Positions 1-6,682 of a DNA stretch of 8,194 nt are shown here, piece after piece. Each line of letters begins with the position of its first letter. The first letter of the stretch is position 1. Below the pieces are notes generated by a model. That model was not told where the DNA came from, ran no database searches, and worked only from the letters and a program-made list of their open reading frames with translations. The DNA comes from Pirellulales bacterium. GTDB lineage: Bacteria; Planctomycetota; Planctomycetia; Pirellulales; JALHLM01. Position numbers and translations under genes: made by a program. The DNA is taken from NCBI GenBank assembly GCA_022844585.1, contig JALHLM010000258.1, positions 1-8,194 on the forward strand. Reading direction: 5' to 3'.

Positions 1-1619
1 ATACCGACGGGACCGTGAATGTTTCCGGTACCGGCAATCTGCAAATCGGCGGCCCGTTGCGTGTCGGCGGCTACACCAACGCGGACAACGGGGCTGACGG
101 TTTGCCGGCGACCGGGGATGAGCCCGCGGGTTACTTGCAACCGAATCTCGGCAAATTCAATCAGTCGAACGGCGTCGTCAAGGTCGCCGGCGACTACTCG
201 GTGGGCTCCGGCATTAATTCCACCGGCGTCCACACTATGTCCGGCGGCACGCTGGAAGTGGGCGGCTGGACCCGCATCGCGGACCAAGAGGCTGTAGTGG
301 CTGGTACTCAGTACACGTCGACCGGTACCTTTAACATGACTGGCGGCGAAGCCACCTTCCATTCCCGTATGGGGATCGGCTTCGGTGGAACCGGCACGAT
401 CAACCAAACCGGTGGACGGATGAACTTCGACGATGCGTCTGGGAACAGTATTTCGTTCACTATTGGCGATAGCTTCGTCAGCAAGGGAACCTACAACCTC
501 TCCGGCGGCGAAGTGGTCGTAACAGGCGGTCGTGTTCAAATCGGCCACTGGCACACAATGGATGCGACGATGAACGTGAGCGGCACCGGCGTGCTGCGGA
601 CCCTCACTGATGTGCATGTCGCGTCGGAATCGGATGGACCCACCAACAAGGGTGTGCTCAACCAAACCGGCGGTACGGTCGATGTCGGTGGAAACCTGAT
701 TGTCGCGTTGACCTCCGGCGGCACGGGCGATATCAATCTTTCGGCCGGCGAACTTCATAGCCGACAGAACGTGTTGGTCGGTGATGCGGGCCTGGGCACA
801 ATTACTCAGACCGGCGGGACGCATACCGTGGAAGGCGATATGACCATGGGCGTCCAGGCGACGGCCGATGGCAAATACGTTCTGGACGGCGGCGTGCTAA
901 ACATGTCCGGCGGTTCCATGAGCTTTGGCGCCGGCATCGGCAGCTTTGACTTCACCGGTGGTACGCTCAAGAATGCTGGAACGATTAACTTCAGCCTGGT
1001 CAATGACGGTGGTACGCTGGCGCCCGGGGCTTCGCCTGGCCAGACGAACATCATCGGCGACTACACCGTCATCAACGCCGCCTCGAACTACCAGGTGGAG
1101 ATTGCTGGAACCACGCAGGGAACCGGCTATGACTTCCTGAGCGTCTCCGGCATCGCCACGTTGGGCGGCAAGCTTGAGGTGTTGCTGGGTGGCGGTGGCC
1201 CGTTGGAAGGGGACACCAACGCCGATGGTCAAGTCAACATTGTTGACCTGAACAACGTCCGCAATAACTTCGGCGGCGCTGGCTTGGGCGACACGAACGG
1301 CGACGGTGTCGTCACCATCACCGACTTGAACAACGTCCGCAACAACTTCGGCAGCTCGAATGGCGGGTTTACGCCGAACGTCGGGGATTCGTTCACGGTC
1401 CTCACCGCCGCTGGCGGCCGGGTGGGAACATTCGCTAGCACCTCGCTGCCGGCTCTTCCGGCTGGCCGGGCGTGGGGCGCGGTTCAATACTTGCCGAACG
1501 ATGTCCGGCTGAGCGTGGTGGCCTCGCCGGTTCCAGTGCCGGAACCGTCGACGCTGGGTCTCGGCTGCGTACTGCTGGCCGGAGCCGGCTGGTGGGTTCG
1601 CCGTCAAAAGCGACGCTAA
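1..1619 (+). CDS. Secreted beta-repeat protein with dockerin-like module and PEP-CTERM tail (5' partial)
   Basis: The reading frame is open to the left edge (T-D-G-T precedes a GTG at 15) and repeats are already running, so the true start and any signal peptide lie upstream; at least 534 residues are visible, counted from the GTG at 15. Residues 1-330 are short Gly/Thr/Ser/Asn-rich repeats built around N-x-S-G-T-G, N-x-T-G-G, N-Q-T-G-G and V-G-G, typical of stacked beta-strand (autotransporter-like or beta-helix) surface proteins. An L-A-P-G-A-S-P-G turn follows at 335-342, then a compact beta region. Residues 399-446 carry two calcium-loop repeats (dockerin type I-like). The C-terminus (508-534) is V-P-E-P-S-T, a hydrophobic helix and R-R-x-K-R-R, the PEP-CTERM signal handled by exosortase. 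Inferred role: exported surface or matrix protein; ligand unknown. An intrinsic terminator follows. Confidence 0.9.
   Translation, partial: TDGTVNVSGTGNLQIGGPLRVGGYTNADNGADGLPATGDEPAGYLQPNLGKFNQSNGVVKVAGDYSVGSGINSTGVHTMSGGTLEVGGWTRIADQEAVVAGTQYTSTGTFNMTGGEATFHSRMGIGFGGTGTINQTGGRMNFDDASGNSISFTIGDSFVSKGTYNLSGGEVVVTGGRVQIGHWHTMDATMNVSGTGVLRTLTDVHVASESDGPTNKGVLNQTGGTVDVGGNLIVALTSGGTGDINLSAGELHSRQNVLVGDAGLGTITQTGGTHTVEGDMTMGVQATADGKYVLDGGVLNMSGGSMSFGAGIGSFDFTGGTLKNAGTINFSLVNDGGTLAPGASPGQTNIIGDYTVINAASNYQVEIAGTTQGTGYDFLSVSGIATLGGKLEVLLGGGGPLEGDTNADGQVNIVDLNNVRNNFGGAGLGDTNGDGVVTITDLNNVRNNFGSSNGGFTPNVGDSFTVLTAAGGRVGTFASTSLPALPAGRAWGAVQYLPNDVRLSVVASPVPVPEPSTLGLGCVLLAGAGWWVRRQKRR
1209..1352 (+). other. 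Dockerin type I-like domain, two tandem Ca-binding loops
   Basis: Two 22-residue units of the form G-D-T-N-x-D-G-x-V-x-I-x-D-L-N-N-V-R-N-N-F-G lie 26 residues apart (Asp400 and Asp426 open the loops). Each has Asp, Asn, Asp and a later Asp at the positions that bind calcium in EF-hand-like dockerin loops, followed by the short helix. The helix-coding 30-mers at 1245-1274 and 1323-1352 match at 28 of 30 bases, so the duplication is recent or conserved. In planctomycetes such modules are common in secreted proteins and do not imply a cellulosome; the cohesin-like partner, if any, is not in this window. Confidence 0.85.
1536..1616 (+). other. PEP-CTERM sorting signal
   Basis: The last 27 residues read V-P-E-P-S-T, then about 15 hydrophobic residues (L-G-L-G-C-V-L-L-A-G-A-G-W-W-V), then the basic cluster R-R-Q-K-R-R before the TAA. 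This three-part layout is the standard PEP-CTERM signal recognised by exosortase, an integral-membrane cysteine protease or transpeptidase. The enzyme is not encoded here, which is usual since one exosortase serves many dispersed targets. Confidence 0.93.
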
Positions 1620-1649
1620 GTCCGACACTTTAGGACTCGAAAATCTTCC

Positions 1650-1686
1650 AAGCTCGCCGAGACCCAGGTCCCGGCGAGCTTTTTTT
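1650..1686 (+). terminator. Rho-independent terminator of the PEP-CTERM gene
   Basis: A perfect 10-bp GC-rich stem (AAGCTCGCCG at 1650-1659 with CGGCGAGCTT at 1672-1681) encloses a 12-nt loop and runs into seven Ts at 1680-1686. It lies 30 bp after the TAA at 1617-1619, so it should end the transcript of the secreted protein. Confidence 0.93.
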
Positions 1687-1687
1687 A

Positions 1688-1766
1688 GTTGGAAGTTTTC
1701 AGTGTTCCGTTTTCAGTGAAGACCGTTATCCCAAACCCTGAAAACTGAACACTGAAAACTTCAAAC
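1688..1766. repeat. Imperfect inverted repeat with 29-nt arms (27/29 paired)
   Basis: The left arm 1688-1716 and right arm 1738-1766 are reverse complements at 27 of 29 positions, with a perfect 16-bp core (1692-1707 against 1747-1762) and a 21-nt spacer. The arms are made of GTTTTCAGT/ACTGAAAAC words. There is no flanking T-tract, and the gene-1 terminator is separate, so this is not simply a terminator. It resembles dispersed intergenic palindromes I recall from planctomycete genomes (from memory, not searched). The right arm overlaps the candidate -35 of the next gene. Confidence 0.88.
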
Positions 1767-1781
1767 TCCTCCCAGTATAAT
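1752..1781 (+). promoter_or_regulatory. Sigma-70-type promoter, probably leaderless
   Basis: A perfect TATAAT lies at 1776-1781, and CTGAAA at 1752-1757 matches the -35 consensus at 4 of 6 bases with an 18-bp spacer. Transcription would begin about 7 nt after the -10 box, at about 1788-1789, which is the A of the ATG at 1789. No Shine-Dalgarno sequence fits between the -10 box and the ATG. The predicted mRNA is therefore leaderless or nearly so. The -35 match is weak and sits inside the right arm of the inverted repeat. Confidence 0.6.
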
Positions 1782-1788
1782 CGCGGGC

Positions 1789-2247
1789 ATGCACGATGAT
1801 CGCGTAACGCGGATTCGACGACGTTCGCTTGGCCTGTTTCTGGCCGGGTTCGCCCTGTGGCTTACGTCGATCGCCATTCCGCTAGTCTTTGGCAAGAGCC
1901 GCGGGTGGTCGGAGGAGGAGGCGCAGGAGTATTCCCGGGCGGGCGCTCGCTTACACGACTTGATCGAAGGTACGCACGACCATGCCCATGAAGAACTGCC
2001 TTTCGAAAATGAGGAAGCCAGGCGGGCCTACAACGAATCGCTGGCGACGCGCGAACATCGCCATGTGCACGTCGATCCCGAGGAACTGAAGGCGGCTCAC
2101 GCCGAGTTCGAAATCCACCGAGCGCGTCTCGAACGCGTACGTTCGTGGAACTCCGGCCAAGTCTCCGTGTTGTTCTGGGGCGGAATAATTATGGGCGGCG
2201 TCGGCGCCGTAAGTTTCCTGGCCGCCGGCCATGCCAGCGACGATTGA
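1789..2247 (+). CDS. Two-pass membrane protein with two HxHxH clusters, function unknown
   Basis: I do not recognise this 152-residue protein. The basic start (R-V-T-R-I-R-R-R) is followed by a membrane helix at about 13-34. A charged, largely helical soluble stretch covers about 38-122, and a second glycine-rich membrane helix about 126-147. The positive-inside rule puts both ends in the cytoplasm and the middle domain outside the membrane. That domain holds T-H-D-H-A-H (His63, 65, 67) and E-H-R-H-V-H (His90, 92, 94) plus many Glu, a possible metal site. The ATG at 1789 is chosen because it is the first in frame and sits just after the TATAAT box. The TGA lies 9 bp from the stop of the convergent gene on the minus strand, so the two transcripts probably overlap. 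The metal-binding role is inference. Confidence 0.8.
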   Translation: MHDDRVTRIRRRSLGLFLAGFALWLTSIAIPLVFGKSRGWSEEEAQEYSRAGARLHDLIEGTHDHAHEELPFENEEARRAYNESLATREHRHVHVDPEELKAAHAEFEIHRARLERVRSWNSGQVSVLFWGGIIMGGVGAVSFLAAGHASDD

Positions 2248-2256
2248 GGTCGTTTG

Positions 2257-3147
2257 CTACGACGCCAACATCTCGGCCAGCGCCCGGAGCGCCACGGCAA
2301 AGGGCGGCTTGGCGCCGCGGTACGTCTCCCACCAGGCCGAGATGTTCGTCGCGACGGTTTCCAAGTTGTCCTGACAGCCGCACCAGCTCTGCAGCGCTTG
2401 TCGCATTGTCGTGGGATCGAACCTGGCGAGTTCCACTTGCTCGGCCGCGGCCAACACGGCCGGGAGCATCGACAACCGGCTGACTTGAAGTGGTGTCCAA
2501 CGCGCGCCGGGCATTTCCGTCAGCAGTTCTTGATACATCGGCAAATCGAGATTCAACTGCGCGACCAGCCACGCCAGCCGAGCCAGCTCTGGCAGTTCGG
2601 GAATTGGATCGGCAAGCACCGCCTCAATCCGAATGGAGTTGTACGACAACTGTGCCTCACCGCCGCCGCCGAGCACCGGCTGGACGAGAATCACGTCGGC
2701 CGACTCGACCAGCAGGCCGACCTCTGTCAGATGGCCGAGCAACCGCATCAGGCCGGGCCCACGCGCTTCCCATTGTTCGCGGAGCGGCTGGGCGCGTAGC
2801 GCAAGCTCGTCGGTCAGTTCGGGGAAGCGCTGCGACCAGGGCAATTCCACTTCGCGCAACACGGCGGCGAGCCAATTTTTGAGTCCCTCCGCGCGATCGC
2901 GGCCGACGGTCTTGGTGAGCAGCACGCTGGCCAGTTCGTCGTTGCGCGGAATGCCGGCGGCGAGCGGCGGCAGATGTTCCCAGAACCGCTCCGGCACGGA
3001 TTGTTCCGCCAGCCATTGCTTCAGGCGAAACACCGGCGGCGCGAGTTGCTCCGTCAACGCGGCGTCGGCGAGCGGGGCGCCGGCGGCGATCGCCGTCGCG
3101 GCATGCGCCCAACTGGCGCGGGAGCTGGCAATCCAGCGAAGTTGCAT
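2257..3147 (-). CDS. Hypothetical 296-aa helical protein
   Basis: Long clean frame from ATG (3145-3147) to TAG (2257-2259) with strong third-position GC, and convergent with the 152-aa gene. No family is recognised. The protein is soluble, with no signal peptide or membrane helix evident, and consists of Leu/Ala/Glu-rich amphipathic helices with many Trp (e.g. W-L-A-E-Q, R-F-W-E-H-L-P-P-L). A glycine patch, V-L-G-G-G-G-E, lies mid-protein, and a single C-G-C pair at 256-258 could be redox-active or bind metal. No catalytic signature stands out. The start has no convincing Shine-Dalgarno sequence, only GAG about 8 nt upstream, but the next in-frame Met lies far into the helical region. It shares its upstream region with divergent speA; the sequence gives no direct functional link to polyamines. 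Confidence 0.78.
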   Translation of the reverse strand: MQLRWIASSRASWAHAATAIAAGAPLADAALTEQLAPPVFRLKQWLAEQSVPERFWEHLPPLAAGIPRNDELASVLLTKTVGRDRAEGLKNWLAAVLREVELPWSQRFPELTDELALRAQPLREQWEARGPGLMRLLGHLTEVGLLVESADVILVQPVLGGGGEAQLSYNSIRIEAVLADPIPELPELARLAWLVAQLNLDLPMYQELLTEMPGARWTPLQVSRLSMLPAVLAAAEQVELARFDPTTMRQALQSWCGCQDNLETVATNISAWWETYRGAKPPFAVALRALAEMLAS

Positions 3148-3191
3148 GGGCGTAGCTCGGTCGTCGAGGGTGGTTTTCCCCGTCCGGCAGG

Positions 3192-3219
3192 TCGACTGGC
3201 GGCGGAAAGTGGATATGAT
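3192..3219 (+). promoter_or_regulatory. Candidate speA promoter
   Basis: In the 219-bp divergent gap 3148-3366, TATGAT at 3214-3219 matches the -10 consensus at 5 of 6 bases, and TCGACT at 3192-3197 matches the -35 at 4 of 6 with a 16-bp spacer. The transcript would have a leader of about 140 nt before speA. No riboswitch, attenuator or operator could be made out in that leader, and no good promoter was found for the minus-strand gene. Confidence 0.4.
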
Positions 3220-3351
3220 GTTACGTTCGGACGACGGCGGCGCGGAGGGAGATTTGCGCGCCGAGGGTCGCCGGCTGGCCGTTTATTGGTGAGCACGCAG
3301 ACCGCGCTCGTGAAAGTGCGGCTGCTTTTCTGGTCGCAAGTTTCGCACGCT

Positions 3352-3358
3352 GGAGAAG
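3352..3358 (+). promoter_or_regulatory. Ribosome binding site of speA
   Basis: GGAGAAG lies 8 nt before the ATG at 3367. It supports that start over the GTG/TTG codons further upstream in the same open frame, where the extension (2974-3366) overlaps the divergent gene and has no SpeA similarity. Confidence 0.7.
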
Positions 3359-3366
3359 TCACGTCG

Positions 3367-5298
3367 ATGCTCGAAACGACCGTCAAGGCTTGGACCTCGG
3401 CCGATGCCGCGGAACTGTACGAGGTCGAACGCTGGGGGAAGGGCTATTTTTCGGTCGACGAGTCCGGAAACCTGCTGGTTCACCCCGACAAGGATCCGCG
3501 CCGCTCGATCGATTTGAAACGGCTGGTCGACGAGCTTCAGCAGCGCGGCATCGACCTGCCGATCCTGGTCCGCTTCTCCGAAATCCTCAAGCACCGGCTG
3601 GGGGAGATTCACGGCGTCTTCGCGAACGCGATTCAGGAGTACCAGTACAAGGGCAACTACTGCTGCGTCTACCCAGTGAAGGTCAACCAGCAGGCCGAGG
3701 TTGTCGAGGAGGTGCTGCTGCACAACAAGCAGTTCAAGTTCGGCCTCGAAGCCGGGTCGAAGCCGGAATTGTTGGCCGTCGTGGCCTTGGCCGGCAATGA
3801 CACGCCGATTATCTGCAACGGCTTCAAGGACGACGAATTCATCGAGATGTGCATGCTCGCCCAAAAGATCGGGCGGACGATCATCCCGGTGGTGGAAAAA
3901 TATACCGAGCTGGAACTGATCCTCAAGTACGCCGCGAAGGTCGGCGTGCGCCCGACGTTCGGGATGCGCGTCAAGCTGGCCACGCGCGGCGGCGGACGCT
4001 GGCAATCGTCCGGCGGCTACCGCTCGAAGTTCGGACTCACGGTCTCGGAAATCCTCCGGGCGCTGGGCGAGCTCAAAGAGCAAGGCATGGAAGATTGCTT
4101 CCAACTCCTGCACTTCCACATGGGCAGCCAGATCCCGAACATTCGCCACATCAAGGCGGCGCTCAACGAGGCGGCGCGGATTTACGTCGAATTGGCCGGC
4201 CGCGGCGCTGGCTTGAAATACCTCGACGTCGGCGGCGGGCTGGGAATCGACTACGACGGTTCGCAGACCAACTTCGACAGCAGCGTGAACTACACGCTGC
4301 AGGAATACGCCAACGACGTGATCTACCACGTCCAAAGCGTGTGCGACGACGCCAAGGTGCCGCACCCGACGATCATCTCCGAGAGCGGTCGCGCGGTCGT
4401 GGCCTACCACAGCGTGCTCGTGTTCAACGTGCTGGGCGTGTCCGGCCTGGGCGAGAACGACATCCCGCGCGAAGCCTCGCCGGACGCCGAGCAACCGGTG
4501 ATTGATCTGTTCGACGCGTATCGCAACGTCACGGTCCGCAACCTGACCGAGAGCTATCACGACGCGCAGCAGGCGCTCGACATGGCGATGAACCTGTTCA
4601 GCGCAGGTTACTTGCCATTGGATCAGCGCTGCCTGGTGGAGAATTTGTTCTGGGCCACGTGCCGGAAGATTCAGCGGCTCTGCCAGCAGTTGGACTACGT
4701 GCCGGAGGACTTGCAGGGCATCGATGCGCTGTTGAGCGAGACGTATTTCTGCAACTTCTCGCTGTTCCAATCGATGCCTGACAGTTGGGCGATCAAGCAG
4801 TTGTTCCCCGTGCTGCCGATTCACCGCCTCAACGAGCGGCCAAATCACCACGCGGTGCTCGGGGACATCACCTGCGATTCCGACGGCAAGATCGATCAAT
4901 TCATCGATCGCCGCGACGTGAAACGCACGCTGCCGCTGCATGCCTTTAACGGCGAACCGTATTACCTCGGCGCGTTCTTGATCGGCGCCTACCAGGAAAT
5001 CCTCGGCGACCTCCACAACCTGTACGGCGATACGAACGCCGTGGTGGTGAGCCTCGACGAACGTAACGAAGTCGTGCTCGAAACGGTCGTAAAGGGCGAC
5101 ACCGTCAAGCAGGTGCTGAACTACGTCAATTACGAATCCGACGCCCTGATCCGCCGCTTCCGCAACGATGTCGAACTAGCCGTGCGGGACGGCAAGCTCG
5201 ACTACCAGCAAGCCGGCCAACTCACCAAGTTCTACGAAGAAGGCCTCCGCGGCTACACATACCTGGAAGACGTCCGCGAGATGGCTTGGAAGTCGTAG
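3367..5298 (+). CDS. speA: Biosynthetic arginine decarboxylase SpeA (PLP-dependent)
   Basis: Decarboxylates L-arginine to agmatine in the cytoplasm, the first step of the agmatine route to putrescine and spermidine. The 643 residues from ATG 3367 fit the family (about 630-660). The alanine-racemase-fold barrel shows Y-P-V-K-V-N-Q-Q at 102-109 with the PLP Schiff-base lysine Lys105, H-F-H-M-G-S-Q at 249-255, the phosphate-binding D-V-G-G-G-L-G-I-D-Y at 287-296, and E-S-G-R-A at 339-343. The C-terminal beta domain brings the second active-site element C-D-S-D-G-K-I-D at 503-510. The family-typical G-A-Y-Q-E-I-L-G-D-L-H-N-L-Y-G-D follows. All expected catalytic residues are present and the frame is intact. 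It is divergent from the 296-aa gene and convergent with the minus-strand operon; no speB, aguA or speE lies nearby, so downstream steps are encoded elsewhere. Confidence 0.97.
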   Translation: MLETTVKAWTSADAAELYEVERWGKGYFSVDESGNLLVHPDKDPRRSIDLKRLVDELQQRGIDLPILVRFSEILKHRLGEIHGVFANAIQEYQYKGNYCCVYPVKVNQQAEVVEEVLLHNKQFKFGLEAGSKPELLAVVALAGNDTPIICNGFKDDEFIEMCMLAQKIGRTIIPVVEKYTELELILKYAAKVGVRPTFGMRVKLATRGGGRWQSSGGYRSKFGLTVSEILRALGELKEQGMEDCFQLLHFHMGSQIPNIRHIKAALNEAARIYVELAGRGAGLKYLDVGGGLGIDYDGSQTNFDSSVNYTLQEYANDVIYHVQSVCDDAKVPHPTIISESGRAVVAYHSVLVFNVLGVSGLGENDIPREASPDAEQPVIDLFDAYRNVTVRNLTESYHDAQQALDMAMNLFSAGYLPLDQRCLVENLFWATCRKIQRLCQQLDYVPEDLQGIDALLSETYFCNFSLFQSMPDSWAIKQLFPVLPIHRLNERPNHHAVLGDITCDSDGKIDQFIDRRDVKRTLPLHAFNGEPYYLGAFLIGAYQEILGDLHNLYGDTNAVVVSLDERNEVVLETVVKGDTVKQVLNYVNYESDALIRRFRNDVELAVRDGKLDYQQAGQLTKFYEEGLRGYTYLEDVREMAWKS

Positions 5299-5314
5299 TC
5301 GCCGAGCCGAACAA

Positions 5315-5463
5315 ACACTAGCCCGTAGCGCCAGCGAGGGAGAGTTGACGTTGCGTACAGTTCCGGACGAAGCTCTCAGTTGCGTGGATGCGATGCAACT
5401 GAGAGTTTCATCTCGATCTGTACGCGCCGTCATCTCTCCCTCGCTGGCGCTACGGGCTAGTGT
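5315..5463. repeat. 149-bp hairpin repeat (REP/MITE-like) between convergent genes
   Basis: The arms 5315-5344 and 5434-5463 are perfect 30-bp reverse complements (outer word ACACTAGCCCGTAGCGCCAG and its complement). Pairing continues in register: 5345-5360 with 5418-5433 at 13 of 16, 5361-5372 with 5406-5417 at 7 of 12, and 5373-5383 with 5395-5405 at 11 of 11, leaving an 11-nt apical loop. The whole element is therefore one long, unshifted hairpin. Words like TAGCCCGTAGCGCCAGCGAG recur, as I recall, in planctomycete intergenic DNA. It starts 16 bp after the speA stop, so it could block or stabilise the ends of both convergent transcripts; it has no T-tract. It carries no transposase. Confidence 0.93.
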
Positions 5464-6682
5464 AGTACGAGCTTGGTAGTAAGCAGCCCGGCGTGCCTTC
5501 CCGCAGCGGGCGAATCTGTTTTTCGACCTCGGGGCGATCGAGGCCGAACTGAGCGGGCGCCAACTCAGCCGCTTTTTCGAAAGACTCCAGCGCCGCCAAC
5601 GACCGTCCGCCGAGCGCGTAATGGCGGCCGAGTTGAAACCGGAAATGCGCCTCAGCCGCGGGCACGGCTTTGATCGCATCGACGTACGTTTGCTCCGCTG
5701 CGGCGTATTCATGCTGGTCCCGCAGCGTTTCCGCGAGACTGTCGAAGGCTTGCACGCGCATGGCAACTGCGTTCGGAGCGGCATCGGAATCCAGCAGCTT
5801 GATCGCCGCGCGGAACTGCTCCACTGCGTCTTCGTGATTGCCGAGATCGTCCAGGACGCTCCCCAATAACACAGCGGCCGCGGCGTTGTCCACGGCGAGC
5901 GGCGCGAGCAAATCCGTGGCGGTGTGCTGTTCGCCGAGCGTTGCCAGCATCGCGGCCCGTTGCACGACTTGATCCGGCGGGGCATTGGCCGGCAGCAATT
6001 CTTGCAATGTGCGACGCGTGGCGGCGACTTGTTCCGTCAACTGTTTGTGGAAGCGCGAAATCGGCATTCCCGCGACGGGCTGATTGCTACCGGCGGCTTC
6101 GAGTTGTGCGGCCAACACAGGCAGTCCGGCCAGTCGGCCTTCTTGTAGACGCTGTTCCATCATCGTGGATTGTTGGCGAAAGTGGTAATCCGCGAAGACG
6201 GCGGGGATGGCGACAGCGACGACCGCACCGCTGGCGAGGAATGTCCACGTGGAACTCGGCGCAATGTCGGCATCGCTGGCGAATAGGAAGCGCGCCGCGA
6301 CGCACCAGGGGAGGATCAGCACGAATGCCGCTAGTTCTCGCCCCAGACAAGCGAGCGCAAAACCTGGCGGCAGATCGTGAGTGAACGCGCGCCAGAACGC
6401 ATCACCCGCCGCATAGACCGCGGCAGCGAGTGCGACTCCGGCGGCGACGCTGATTCTTCCCGCGACGAGGTTGGTTCGACGTCCCGGGACGAACAATTCC
6501 GCGATGCTCCAAGCGAGCGGCCAGGTGGCTAGTAAATGAACAATGACCAACGTGCGAAACCCAAATGGGCTAACCGGCAACTCGGTCAAATCGCCGTCGA
6601 CTTGTCCGAAGCCGAGTGCCATCGCGCTGAGGCATAGACCAACGAAGCTTACGGCCAGGCGTAGTTGCGTCACACGATTCAT
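5450..6682 (-). CDS. Membrane protein with C-terminal TPR region
   Basis: The product is 410 residues from the ATG at 6680-6682. This start is chosen because ATGA overlaps the TGA of the upstream gene by 4 bp and GGGAGG lies 6 nt before it; the longer frame upstream (to 6817) is out-of-frame overlap with that gene. Five hydrophobic segments fall at about 8-27, 43-66, 71-92, 106-135 and 143-163. A charged linker follows, then about four TPR-like helical pairs at about 241-378 (e.g. L-G-N-H-E-D-A-V-E-Q-F-R-A-A-I-K; L-G-G-R-S-L-A-A-L-E-S-F-E-K-A-A). TPRs bind other proteins, so an inner-membrane scaffold or assembly factor is likely, but no specific function is recognisable. The final residues Y-T-S-P and the TAG stop are encoded by the right arm of the 149-bp hairpin, so the original C-terminus may have been replaced. 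Confidence 0.85.
   Translation of the reverse strand: MNRVTQLRLAVSFVGLCLSAMALGFGQVDGDLTELPVSPFGFRTLVIVHLLATWPLAWSIAELFVPGRRTNLVAGRISVAAGVALAAAVYAAGDAFWRAFTHDLPPGFALACLGRELAAFVLILPWCVAARFLFASDADIAPSSTWTFLASGAVVAVAIPAVFADYHFRQQSTMMEQRLQEGRLAGLPVLAAQLEAAGSNQPVAGMPISRFHKQLTEQVAATRRTLQELLPANAPPDQVVQRAAMLATLGEQHTATDLLAPLAVDNAAAAVLLGSVLDDLGNHEDAVEQFRAAIKLLDSDAAPNAVAMRVQAFDSLAETLRDQHEYAAAEQTYVDAIKAVPAAEAHFRFQLGRHYALGGRSLAALESFEKAAELAPAQFGLDRPEVEKQIRPLREGTPGCLLPSSYYTSP

Noticed and set aside
897..1628. 243-codon minus-strand frame opposite the PEP-CTERM gene
   Set aside because: Shadow of the repeat protein, which has clear domain content; the antisense translation has none and crosses the terminator side without its own signals.
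2254..2799. Plus-strand 181-codon frame opposite the 296-aa gene
   Set aside because: Antisense shadow rich in Arg, Gln and His without domains; the minus-strand frame is longer and has a coherent helical protein pattern.
3216..3292. Small plus-strand frame (25 codons) ahead of speA as a leader peptide
   Set aside because: No ribosome binding site, no run of Arg codons or paired hairpins typical of attenuation, and the start falls within the candidate -10 box.
2974..3366. Upstream extension of the speA frame
   Set aside because: It overlaps the divergent 296-aa gene, its residues are Arg/Gly-rich with no SpeA similarity, and the ATG at 3367 has a ribosome binding site and fits the family length.
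3283..5016. 577-codon open frame antisense to speA
   Set aside because: It mirrors the GC-rich third positions of speA. Its translation is low-complexity, rich in Arg, Val, Ala, Glu, Asp and His, with no domain, and speA is an unmistakable gene on the other strand.
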